Source: Diplonema japonicum (lineage: Eukaryota > Euglenozoa > Diplonemea > Diplonemida > Diplonemidae). From it: a stretch of 64,000 bases of DNA. The notes below the pieces were generated by a model. The model saw only the letters and a program-made list of their open reading frames with translations. It made no database searches and was not told the DNA's origin. How positions within the stretch are numbered: the stretch's first letter is position 1; every line of letters begins with the position of its first letter. The stretch lies in assembly GCA_964019335.1 (NCBI GenBank), contig OZ025712.1, positions 382,705 to 446,704 on the forward strand, written 5' to 3'. The position numbers and the translations under genes were made by a program. This document shows, piece after piece, positions 1 to 7,935 of the stretch.

Positions 1-1551
1 GATGAGCCTTGCAAAAACAAAGAGGCGTTCCCAGTCCGGTTTCTCGTTCGATGACAGCGAGCACAGGTACGAGTACGTCCTCCCATCGCCCTGCACGCCC
101 ACTGTCTTGAACGGTAGGATCGTTGCTGCCAGTTTCGAGTTCTTCAACGGTGTGAGGTCATCGCCGAAGGCATCCTTCACCTGCTGCACGACCTCTGGGG
201 ACGCGGTCTCGATAGACACGAGCTCCCCCAGAAGCTTGTTAACAGAGTTGAAATTCTCGCAGATGAACGGCTCCTCCGCGCAGATCAACCTCACACCCAG
301 ACCAGGGCCAGGGAACGGCTGTCGCATCACCAGTTCCTTAGGCAGGCCAAGAGACATTCCCAGCTCCCTTACCTCATCCTTGTGGTAGTCCTTCAAGGGC
401 TCGATCACCTTACCCTGCTTACGCAGCTCTCTCACAAGCTCTGTGTCGTTGTGGTGCGTCTTGATGGCATCGGCCTTCGACGAAGCAAGGCTGGACGCAG
501 ACTCGATCAAGTCGGGCCTCAAGGTCCCCTGCGCAAGGAAAGTGTCAGCCGGGTTGAGGTTCAGTGATTTAGTAATCTTCTCAGCAACTTTCATGAACGT
601 GTCCCCGATGATGCGCCTCTTCTCCTCCGGCGCCACGGTGTCCCTAAGGGGCTTGGTGGTGTAGCGCTTCTTGGTGCCCTTCTCTGTGCACTCAGTGGTG
701 CCTGAGAGGAAGTCCTCAGTGCAGTCGAACACCTTCAAAGTAACACCCAACCCGCTCAGTGCTACAGCCACCTTCGAGGACTCCTCGTGCCTCATGAAGC
801 CATTGTCGATGTGCGCAGCCACCACCCTCTCAGGACCGATGGCCTTGGACAGGAGGGCCGTGCACACAGTGCTGTCGACCCCGCCAGATACGAGGCACAG
901 GACGTTCTTCTTGTCTCCGACCTGCTTCCTGATCTCATCGATGCAGCTCTGCTCTCTTGACTTGGCCGTGAAGACCCCCTTGAACCCGCACACCTTGTAC
1001 AGGAAGTTCGAGAGGATGGTCTTCCCGTTCACGGTGAGGTCCACTTCAGGGTGGAACTGCACTCCGTACAGCTTCTGCCCGGCGTTCTCGATGGCAGCGA
1101 CGATGGCACCAGACGTGGCGATCGTGCGGAAGCCGGGGGCTACCTTCCCCGCACTGTCGCCGTGAGTGAGCAGGACAGGCTGTGCGGAGTCCAGCCCGTC
1201 GAAGAGGAGGGAGTCGGTTTCGACTTTGATAGTCTCCTGCCCGTCCTCACGTTGGGCCTTCTTCTCAATGGTGCCCTTGTGGTGGAAGTTCAGGAGCTGC
1301 ATGCCGTAGCAGATGCCGAGGATGGGCAGGCCGCTCTCGAACAGCTTGGCGTCGTAGGCAGGCGCGTCATCGGCAGTCACGCTACCCGGCCCACCGCTGA
1401 TGATGATACCGGTGTACCCGTCCTTTTTAAGCTGCGCGACAGAAGTGCTCATGGGCACAATCTCGGAGAACACCTTGAGCTCCCTCACCCTCCTGTCAAT
1501 AACCTTGCCGTACTGCGCACCGGCATCTAGGATAGCGATCTTCTCCGCCAT
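1..1551 (-). CDS. guaA: GMP synthase (glutamine-hydrolysing), C-terminus beyond window
   Basis: Converts XMP to GMP with glutamine as nitrogen donor, the last step of de novo guanine nucleotide synthesis in the cytosol. I translated the minus strand from the ATG at 1551 and it stays open to base 1 (517 codons). The N-terminal class I glutamine amidotransferase has the nucleophile in GICYGMQL (Cys81) and the triad FHPEV (His167, Glu169). The ATP pyrophosphatase domain follows, with SGGVDST at residues 222-228 and the conserved LRPDLIESAS and PFPGPGLGVRLICAEEP segments. The RPDLIESAS/KTHHNDTEL block resembles the longer eukaryotic (about 690-residue) form more than the 525-residue bacterial form, so I infer that roughly 170 residues lie outside the window. 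No intron is evident. The next gene downstream in coordinate order (1653) is on the same strand. Confidence 0.95.
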   Translation of the reverse strand, partial: MAEKIAILDAGAQYGKVIDRRVRELKVFSEIVPMSTSVAQLKKDGYTGIIISGGPGSVTADDAPAYDAKLFESGLPILGICYGMQLLNFHHKGTIEKKAQREDGQETIKVETDSLLFDGLDSAQPVLLTHGDSAGKVAPGFRTIATSGAIVAAIENAGQKLYGVQFHPEVDLTVNGKTILSNFLYKVCGFKGVFTAKSREQSCIDEIRKQVGDKKNVLCLVSGGVDSTVCTALLSKAIGPERVVAAHIDNGFMRHEESSKVAVALSGLGVTLKVFDCTEDFLSGTTECTEKGTKKRYTTKPLRDTVAPEEKRRIIGDTFMKVAEKITKSLNLNPADTFLAQGTLRPDLIESASSLASSKADAIKTHHNDTELVRELRKQGKVIEPLKDYHKDEVRELGMSLGLPKELVMRQPFPGPGLGVRLICAEEPFICENFNSVNKLLGELVSIETASPEVVQQVKDAFGDDLTPLKNSKLAATILPFKTVGVQGDGRTYSYLCSLSSNEKPDWERLFVFARLI

Positions 1552-1652
1552 TGTTTTGGTGTTTGCCCTGTCTAAAGGATGGTAAGGGAATTTATGTATT
1601 TAAAAAAAAAGTTTTTTCCCCCCCTTCATATTTACTTATTAACCCTTGGTAA

Positions 1653-2273
1653 CTATTGAGCTTTGCGCTGCTGAGCTTCGATTTCCTGTCGCTTGCGGTG
1701 GATGATGCTTCGCAACCACAGGTTGACACTGAGAAGGCCGCCAAACCCTAAGAACAGGAACGGGCCGTACATGAACAGCAATGAAAGAACCTCTTGCTTC
1801 ATGTGTGACAGGATGGGGTCGTTCGTCTCGGATGTAAATTTGTCAGACATGTCCTTGATCTGATCCCGCATGTCCTGTTTGGCTTTGCACTGTCTTGTGC
1901 ACACTTGGTTCTTGAAATCCTCGACGACCTTGTCGGCCATGATGTACTCGGTCAGATCGTCTTCAAGGTAGTCTATGGCTTCTTGGCAAAACCCGACGCC
2001 AGCCTCTGGCTTGTCGCAGGCCTTCTCGAGGATTTCTATTGCCCGTGCCTCTTTCATGGCGTTCATTTTCTTTTTTTGTTTTACTTGAATTGTCTCGCCC
2101 ATCGGGACCACTGCCATCTGCTTCTCGATCTCCTCTACCAGATCCTCGCATGCCTTGCACTTTGCAAAGTCTTTGTATTTCTCTGCTTCCTCCAGCTGTT
2201 CGTCAGTGGGCATCCCACCGTTGGCCGCAGTAGTGACGACGATGAGCGTTGCTAAGAGTAGAATCGATTGCAT
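1653..2273 (-). CDS. Small secretory-pathway membrane protein, saposin/canopy-like Cys pattern
   Basis: A 206-residue protein of unknown function. The start is taken at the ATG at 2273, because the 60 residues upstream in the same frame are low-complexity translation of homopolymers. Residues 1-20 form a signal peptide (MQSILLLATLIVVTTAANGG). The luminal part has cysteines spaced as in small helical disulphide proteins (KCKACEDLVEEIEK, then single Cys in EKACDKP, GFCQEA, QVCTRQC), reminiscent of saposin-like or Canopy proteins. One membrane segment lies near the C-terminus (VLSLLFMYGPFLFLGFGGLLS), followed by a basic tail (RSIIHRKRQE). It is therefore probably a type I membrane protein of the ER or Golgi. 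The Canopy comparison rests on cysteine pattern only. A run of A's lies just upstream of the ATG. Confidence 0.8.
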   Translation of the reverse strand: MQSILLLATLIVVTTAANGGMPTDEQLEEAEKYKDFAKCKACEDLVEEIEKQMAVVPMGETIQVKQKKKMNAMKEARAIEILEKACDKPEAGVGFCQEAIDYLEDDLTEYIMADKVVEDFKNQVCTRQCKAKQDMRDQIKDMSDKFTSETNDPILSHMKQEVLSLLFMYGPFLFLGFGGLLSVNLWLRSIIHRKRQEIEAQQRKAQ

Positions 2274-2407
2274 TTCGTTTCTTTTTTTTTTTTTTTGTTG
2301 CTCCTCACTCCCCCCCTCCGGTGTACCTCTTATGTATGTGGGGGGGGGAAAAAAAAAGCACGTTTGGACAACAACGGGAAAAGGGTACACTAATGTAAAA
2401 CAAAAAC

Positions 2408-2436
<29 letters not shown>

Positions 2437-2438
<2 letters not shown>

Positions 2439-2914
2439 AACTCGCAGTCCCATGCCCGGTGTCGAAGGAGGAGACGTCTCTGAGGCTGTACGGCCCGACC
2501 TTGTTCCCAGCCATCGGTTGTGTAGAGCGGTAATGTTGCTTGATGGTGACCACCTTTCTCCTCCTCCCCTTCTTGGTTTTGCTGTTCTTGAGGCTGGTGG
2601 GCCCTTCCGCCTCCAAAGGGGACCCGTCCCCCGCAGTATACCGGTTGGGTTCCTTTTCAGTGTTCACCGTTTCCTCAGAGTAGTACGGAGCCGCCTCACC
2701 GTAGACTTCATATTTTTGTTCAACTGTGCTGCTGCTGTCTAGCACAACGTCGTCAATAGGCAGATCTGTGTTTTTTTTTTTTTTTTTTTTTTCTTTTTTT
2801 TTTCCCCTCTCTTTAGTCCCCACATACATAAAGGCACTTCCGGATCAAACTTTCGGATCATGTCTGTCCCTGGCCGCACTGGGAGCTGGTTTCTTTCGGC
2901 CATTTCTTCAACCT

Positions 2915-2948
<34 letters not shown>

Positions 2949-3199
2949 CTCCTTTTTTTCTTCCATACAGTAGCACACGCATCAATTATGGACTCCATGT
3001 AAACTCGTAAATTTTTTTCCACGTGAACCTGAACAGCCGTTCTCGGCGCTTGTGTGCCGTCTACAAATTCCCAGTCCGATCCCATATTCTCTGGCCGAAA
3101 GTCCTGACCGACACCGTATCCCCACATCATCGCCTCTCTGGTTGTCATTGATATCCTGCTCCCCACGGAACGGAGCACCGGCGTTCGATATAACGCCAT
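2437..3199 (-). CDS. Hypothetical protein, three exons
   Basis: Spliced gene of 214 residues: exons 3199-2969, 2912-2828 and 2765-2437. The introns (2913-2968, 56 nt; 2766-2827, 62 nt) begin GTATGG and GTATGT and end in long A-runs followed by CAG or CACAG. Joining these exons restores one continuous frame, and exon 2 to exon 3 splits a Tyr codon, which strongly supports the splice sites. The protein starts MALYRTPVLRSVGSRIS, which could be a mitochondrial presequence (Arg-rich, no acidic residues). It continues with a short acidic/tyrosine-rich stretch and a basic tail (KTKKGRRRKVV). I do not recognise the family. The start ATG at 3199 sits directly behind an A-run. Confidence 0.72.
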
Positions 3200-3362
3200 T
3201 TTTTTTTTTTTTTTTTTCTCTGGATGGAGTGGCGACTGAAGAGAAAAAAGAAAACTTTTTCTTTACCGAGGTTTGGGCTTGGGTGGGGGTGGGGTTTTTT
3301 TTGTGATTTTTTTTTTTCCAATTGGTTAAAGAAGCTCAGCCGGCGTGACCCGCACTACGATC

Positions 3363-3467
3363 CTATTTGGACCTCTGCCTCATCTTCCGCCTTCTCCTTT
3401 TCAACCTTTTCAACCTCTTCTTCTTCCACTTGGGGCGCATGCCCCTAGGCCTGGGAACGGAACCCAT
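3363..3467 (-). CDS. RPL41: Ribosomal protein eL41, copy A
   Basis: eL41 is the smallest large-subunit ribosomal protein, normally 25 residues, an arginine/lysine helix bridging the subunits. The ATG at 3440 gives exactly 25 residues, MRPKWKKKRLKRLKRRRRKM then RQRSK, matching the family pattern. An in-frame ATG at 3467 would add nine residues (MGSVPRPRG). The stop is TAG at 3363-3365. The conserved DNA shared with copy B begins at the upstream ATG, so either start may be used. The gene lies in a gap between larger minus-strand genes and is easily missed because of its length. Confidence 0.88.
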   Translation of the reverse strand: MGSVPRPRGMRPKWKKKRLKRLKRRRRKMRQRSK

Positions 3468-3646
3468 ATTACTTGACTGTGAGGAGATTTTGTATTTTTT
3501 TTTTTGCTTGTTGACAATTGAACGCAGAATAAAGAAGGAAGAAAAGAGGAAAAAAAGGTCATCCCCCCTTTTTCTTATTTCCCGGTCAACACTTTCGCCA
3601 ACTTATTTGATGATTTTTTTTTTTTAAAGATTTTTTTTTACTGCTC

Positions 3647-3751
3647 CTATTTGGACCTCTGCCTCATCTTCCGCCTTCTCCTTTTCAACCTTTTCAACCT
3701 CTTCTTCTTCCACTTGGGGCGCATGCCCCTAGGCCTGGGAACGGAACCCAT
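3647..3751 (-). CDS. RPL41: Ribosomal protein eL41, copy B
   Basis: Second eL41 gene, 180 bp from copy A and on the same strand. The 25-residue form runs from ATG 3724 to TAG 3647-3649; an upstream in-frame ATG at 3751 adds nine residues as in copy A. The coding DNA looks identical to copy A over about 107 bp, including silent positions, while the flanks diverge at once at both ends. That pattern fits recent gene conversion or a coding-length (possibly retro-derived) duplication. A short A-run precedes the upstream ATG. Confidence 0.87.
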   Translation of the reverse strand: MGSVPRPRGMRPKWKKKRLKRLKRRRRKMRQRSK

Positions 3752-4090
3752 TTTTTCCTTCTTTCTCTTTTGGTTCTTTTACTAAACCTGGTGGGTGGTG
3801 TTTTAGTGTTTTTTTTTTTTTCTTTTTTTTTTCCCTCACTCTTTCTGAAACTTCTGAAAGAGGAGGAGGACGGAAGCTGTCCTGGAGCAGGCCAGGGAGG
3901 CAGAAGCGAACAGGGAAGATGCAGGGAAGCAGACCTACTTTTTGTTACCTACTACCGCCAAAGGAATGACCCTTCCGTTGCCCTCCTCGGAAGAAGAAAA
4001 AATCATTTCTCTTTGGACGCCATTGATCATATCATAGTCGGGGTCAGCAAAGAAATAAAAAGAAAAACACTTGATATATAAAAAGAAAAT

Positions 4091-4122
<32 letters not shown>
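3752..4122. other. Intergenic, no gene assigned
   Basis: T-runs at about 3810-3830 and an A-run at 4091-4121 frame a 250-bp stretch of balanced composition. Short open frames exist on both strands, but none has a recognisable domain or clear splice sites. A small unrecognised exon cannot be excluded. Confidence 0.4.
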
Positions 4123-4126
<4 letters not shown>

Positions 4127-4821
4127 TCTTCCATTTTATTTTCAAACGCTTCTAGGCTCTCCGTGTAGATCCCGACAGTTTCGTCGCAGAGGCCAGCGAG
4201 ACCATGGATGGCCGCTCGAAGGAGATCAGGTGGGTACTCCTTGGAGGTTATCTCCATGACCATATCATCCTCAAGTGGATGAGGAATAGTATACCCGCAC
4301 TGAAGAACGGCTGGGTTTTGGACAAGCGTGTGCCGCAGCGCATTACCAAGGGTGTGGCCCTCGGATTTCCAAGTTATAGTTGAAGCTAGGTGGCCGTGGG
4401 AGTTTTCGCAAACAGAAACTCGGACTTTTTGATTCGGGTTTGCACCATAAACACCCCAATCTTCGTGGTCATCATCCTCACGTTTCCCGGTGTTGTTTCT
4501 GTAGCCTTCAGCCGCTTCAACAACAGATGCTCGGGTCATTAATAGGTATGACCCGCTGGATATTTCGTCTCCGTCCATTTGTTCCACTTTTCCGTTACCT
4601 AGCAACACCATGTCGATGCGCCGCCATCCCACCCATTCTCCACCTATTTTCGCTTTTGCAACCTCCACCCTGGTTTTTTCCGGAAGCTCAAGTTCCATTT
4701 CTCTGTTGTGTATAGTGTCCTTCACCTTAATCTTCATCGTCGGGCCCGTTGGGGTTTGTTTACTACTCGATTCAGCGGACGGTGATCGTTTCCGCCTTTT
4801 TTCTGATTTTTTAGACGACAT
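4123..4821 (-). CDS. RNA polymerase I/III subunit RPAC2 (RPC19)-like, with N-terminal extension
   Basis: A 232-residue protein. The C-terminal ~95 residues match the RPB11/RPC19 dimerisation fold: ITWKSEGHTLGNALRHTLVQ, then CGYTIPHPLEDDMVMEI, then a final helix with GLCDETVGIYTESLEAFE. HTLGN followed by CGY..PHP is typical of the AC19 subunit, which pairs with AC40 to nucleate Pol I and Pol III. RPC19 proteins are usually about 105-140 residues. Here a Lys/Ser-rich tail and about 75 residues (MKIKVKDTIHNREMELELPE onward, containing KIGGEWVGWRRIDMVLLG) precede it, which look like a ubiquitin-like beta fold by eye. The ATG at 4821 follows an A-run. An RPB11 role is less likely given the PHP motif. 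Confidence 0.8.
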
Positions 4822-4917
4822 TTTTTTTTTTTTCTTTTTTTTTTTTTTTTGTACCCACCTTTGGTTGTTTTTAAAAAAAAAATTAATTGAAAATTAATCA
4901 AAAAAAAAAAAAAAAAA

Positions 4918-5271
4918 TCAATCTGTCCTGGCTATGCTGTCGTCTGAGTTAAACGAAATTGACACAAGCCCCACAAATGTCGCTGCGGATGCGAACATGT
5001 ATTTATAACGGTGCCGTAGCTGGCGGTTGTATGTTTGCTCCCAAGCCGCTCTGTGGTTGCGATCCTCATTTCTCGTAAAAAAAAAAAATGCATACTGCCC
5101 CGCTGTTCGGCCCATGACCGCTGGGTTACTCAGCATACTCATCACTGGCAAAATACATATCATCAACAGCCCAACGTGGCGCGGCGCAATGCCCCCTGAC
5201 CACCATTGGGTGTGTTTCATATATGATGACACTCGTACTTCTTTATTCTTCTCTTCCTTTTCTTCACCCAT
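4918..5271 (-). CDS. Small membrane protein, unknown
   Basis: Up to 117 residues from the ATG at 5271; a second in-frame ATG at 5220 (MKHTQWWSGG) would give 100 residues. Two hydrophobic segments are visible: HVGLLMICILPVMSML near the N-terminus and YMFASAATFVGLVSISF near the C-terminus, with a basic, Tyr/Arg-rich connector (EQTYNRQLRHRYKY). Size and topology would suit a small mitochondrial inner-membrane subunit, but I recognise no family. A four-Phe stretch comes from a T-run on the coding strand and could mark a sequencing-length error. Confidence 0.55.
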   Translation of the reverse strand: MGEEKEEKNKEVRVSSYMKHTQWWSGGIAPRHVGLLMICILPVMSMLSNPAVMGRTAGQYAFFFFTRNEDRNHRAAWEQTYNRQLRHRYKYMFASAATFVGLVSISFNSDDSIARTD

Positions 5272-5587
5272 TTTTTATTACCCCGCTGCTCTCTCCCTCC
5301 CCCCTCCCTCTCTTCTCCGCCCTCCTTTTTTTTTTTTTTTTTTTTTTTTTGCAAGACTCAACATGGAGCAAGGAGAAAATTTCAGGCAGACTACACGGCT
5401 CTCCACGCGCAGATGGTCACGTCGGAGGCGAATAATGTCTCGATTACCGCTAATCTCAAGCAGTCGGAAGCGAATTGTGCTCATTATGAGGCCCAAGATA
5501 ATGTACGCGTATCCATGAACATCGACATATATACGACACGGGATACTTATCGCGACCAAAGACACGAATGTGCAATTGTAAGAAAAT
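5272..5587. other. Intergenic with uncertain coding signal
   Basis: Contains a pyrimidine-rich stretch with about 28 T's (5322-5350), then 240 bp of balanced composition with open frames on both strands. The plus frame from ATG 5363 to TGA 5516-5518 gives 51 Arg-rich residues; another plus frame and a minus frame are also open. None is recognisable, so I leave it unassigned. Confidence 0.35.
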
Positions 5588-5748
5588 CTCGACTCCACCT
5601 TAACACTTAACACCTGTAAAACTATAGGGCGGAGGCACTTGTTGGGAAAAAGAAAACTCACAAAAAAGTGAGCCTTACTTTTCCAGCAAAAAATGCATGA
5701 ACCCTCCCCAGTAATGATAAGGCAGGTTAAGCTGACTCGGGTGTCTTT
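5588..5748 (+). ncRNA. Tandem structured RNA candidate, copy 1
   Basis: First of five copies of a ~160-nt unit. Begins CTCGACTCCACC and ends GGGTGTCTTT. Predicted helices on the plus strand are CTCCACC with GGCGGAG (one A-C mismatch in this copy), TTGTTGGGAAA with TTTTCCAGCAA (two G-U pairs), and CTCAC closing an A6 loop with GTGAG. The terminal oligo-T could be a Pol III stop. Identity unknown. Confidence 0.6.
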
Positions 5749-5915
5749 GATATAATGAAAAAAAAAAAAAAAAAAAAAAACGTGTTGACAGCTAGCTGGA
5801 TTTTCTTTCTTTTTGTTTTTCTTCGTTGTTGGAAGGTGTAGGGCAGATACCTGATATCAACGAAGATTCACTTTTATGTGCCATTTGGAAGGGGTCAAAG
5901 TTGGTATCCTAGGCT

Positions 5916-6075
5916 CTCGACTCCACCTTAACACTTAACACCTGTAAAACTATAGGGTGGAGGCACTTCCTGGAAAAAAGAAAACTCCACAAAAAAGTGA
6001 GCCTTACTTTTCCAGCAAAATGCACGAACTCTCCCCAGTAATGATAAGGCAGGTTAAGCTGACTCGGGTGTCTTT
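5916..6075 (+). ncRNA. Tandem structured RNA candidate, copy 2
   Basis: Same unit as copy 1. The first stem is perfect here (CTCCACC with GGTGGAG). In the second stem the strand reads CCTGGAAAA, so the T-G pair of copy 1 becomes C-G and the G-T pair becomes A-T. The spacer before it contains a block (GTTGACA..GC.GGATTTT) shared with the spacer before copy 3, so the whole locus was duplicated. Confidence 0.6.
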
Positions 6076-6199
6076 GACAAAAATTTAATTTTTTTTTTTT
6101 CCGTTGACAACTGGCCGGATTTTTTTTTTCTTATTGGAAGGCGTAGATCTACTACAAGAGACTGGCCGCAGGTGGGGCACTTGGAGATGTATCCCAGTT

Positions 6200-6360
6200 C
6201 TCGACTCCACCTTAACACTTAACACCTGTAAAACTATAGGGTGGAGGCACTTCCTAGAAAAAAGAAAACTCGCAAAAAGTGAGCCTTACCTTTCCAGCAA
6301 AAATGCATGAACCCTCCCCAGTAATGATAAGGCAAGTTAAGCTGACTCGGGTGTCTTTTT
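6200..6360 (+). ncRNA. Tandem structured RNA candidate, copy 3
   Basis: Same unit. The small hairpin reads CTCGC with GTGAG, a G-U pair replacing A-U on the plus strand; on the other strand this would be a C-A mismatch. The unit ends in a longer T-run (GTCTTTTTT). Confidence 0.6.
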
Positions 6361-6414
6361 TGGCAAAAATTCTATTTCTAAAAAAAAAAAAATAAAAAAG
6401 AAAAAATTGGAAAT

Positions 6415-6572
6415 CTCGACTCCACCTTAACACTTAACACCTGTAAAACTATAGGGTGGAGGCACTTGTTGGGAAAAGAAAACTCGCAAAAAAGAGAGCC
6501 TTACTTTCGACAAAATGCAGGAACCCTCCCCAGTAATGATAAGGCAGGTTAAGCTGACTCGGGTGTCTTTTT
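6415..6572 (+). ncRNA. Tandem structured RNA candidate, copy 4
   Basis: Same unit with a different version of the second stem (TTGTTGGGA with TTTCGACAA), where both arms have changed relative to copy 2 and pairing is kept. The small hairpin is weaker here (CTCGC with GAGAG). A very long T-run follows within a few bases. Confidence 0.55.
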
Positions 6573-6573
6573 C

Positions 6574-6617
<44 letters not shown>

Positions 6618-6654
6618 GACAAAAAAACTGCAATTTAGAGAAACAAAAGGAAAT

Positions 6655-6815
6655 CTCGACTCCACCTTAACACTTAACACCTGTAAAACTATAGGGTGGA
6701 GGCACTTCCTGGAAAAAAGAAAACTCACAAAAAAGTGAGCCTTACTTTTCCAGCAAAAAATGCATGAACCCTCCCCAGTAATGATAAGGCAGGTTAAGCT
6801 GACTCGGGTGTCTTT
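6655..6815 (+). ncRNA. Tandem structured RNA candidate, copy 5
   Basis: Last copy; matches copy 2 in both main stems and ends GTGTCTTTG. The same short lead-in (GGAAATCTCGAC) precedes copies 4 and 5. Confidence 0.6.
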
Positions 6816-7935
6816 GTTGGCAAAAATTCTATTTTTTAGGTAAAAAAAAAAAGAACCCCTCCCCACCCCCAGATCAAAGTTATTCAGGATTAAAAAATAT
6901 ATATAAAACAAAAAGGAATAACAACAGAGTGGGGGGGGGGGGGGGGGGAGGAGGGCGTGGACGAATAAGGGTTGAGAAGAACAAAAAAAAGAAGGGGGTG
7001 GGCGGAATTTTTTTTTTCGTGCATTCGCGGTTCTTTTTCTTCTTCCTTCACCATTTCACTGCTCCCCCCCCCCCCCCCCAGCTACTTTTTTCTTGCACAC
7101 CCAAGCAATGCGATGTTGTCAATACAAGAGAGAAGAGGAGGGGGGGGGGGAAGAAAATAAAAAGCATGGCATTATTTTATTTTTTTTTGCACCCAAGGCC
7201 TTCCCTTTATCTATCTATGCAATTCTATTCTAACGAATTTTAAAAATCATCATTGGAGGGAATTCCTTTTTTTCTGTTTTTCCCTTCTCCTTATACCTCT
7301 AACACATCAAACCATTCTTTACCGTCCCTCTTATTCCTTTTCACTTGAACTATGAAGTGTGGAAACAAAGAAGGTAAGGGAGGAAGGGGGGGGGGGGGGG
7401 GGGGGGGGGGACTAAACACATATCTATGGGGGAGAGAGAGAAAAAAATATGAGAAGAAAAGAAGGGATAGGAAGGTCAGCCCTCCCGTTGTTTTTTTTGT
7501 TTTTTTTTTCTTTTTCTTTTCTCCAAACTACCATGCACTTCATGCGCAAAAGATGCCCACCACAAAAGAGTGCCAAGTAAGGCTTTCTCAAGTTTACGCG
7601 GTGACCCACCCCAGGAAATAAAAAAATGGACGAGAAGTACCTTATGGGCAATTGATTGGGGAAGGGTAAAGAAATACTTGCAGGGAGGGGTGAGAAAAAC
7701 AAAAACAAAAAACAAAAAATATATATAATCACCACACAGATTTTTTCTTTTTTTTTTTTTTTTGATTCTTTTCTTTTTTATTCCTCTCTTCTTTTTTTTT
7801 TTTTTAAACGTCCTGATACAAAAAAAAAGGGGGAGGGCAAAAGAAAAAAAAAAAAACTCATATTTCCCTATGCTCGGGCACGGGCTGATTCCTATTTTTT
7901 GTTTTGTTTTTTATTAAATTTCTATTCTCTTGGTT
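6816..7935. other. Intergenic low-complexity region
   Basis: Dominated by homopolymers: G-runs at about 6931-6948 and 7387-7410, a C-run near 7066-7079 and many A/T runs. A more complex island at about 7540-7660 has no recognisable gene. The 3' end of the kinase gene at 7936 lies next to it. Confidence 0.6.

Noticed and set aside
5363-5518. 51-residue Arg-rich frame after a long T-run
   Set aside because: Two other frames are equally open over the same DNA, and no homology or splice support was seen.
5588-6815. Tandem RNA as 5S rRNA, U1, U4, U5 or a tRNA-derived SINE
   Set aside because: No 5S core, no U1 5' end, no U5 loop, no A/B boxes; short look-alikes such as CCTTAC or AACTATAG are not in the right context.
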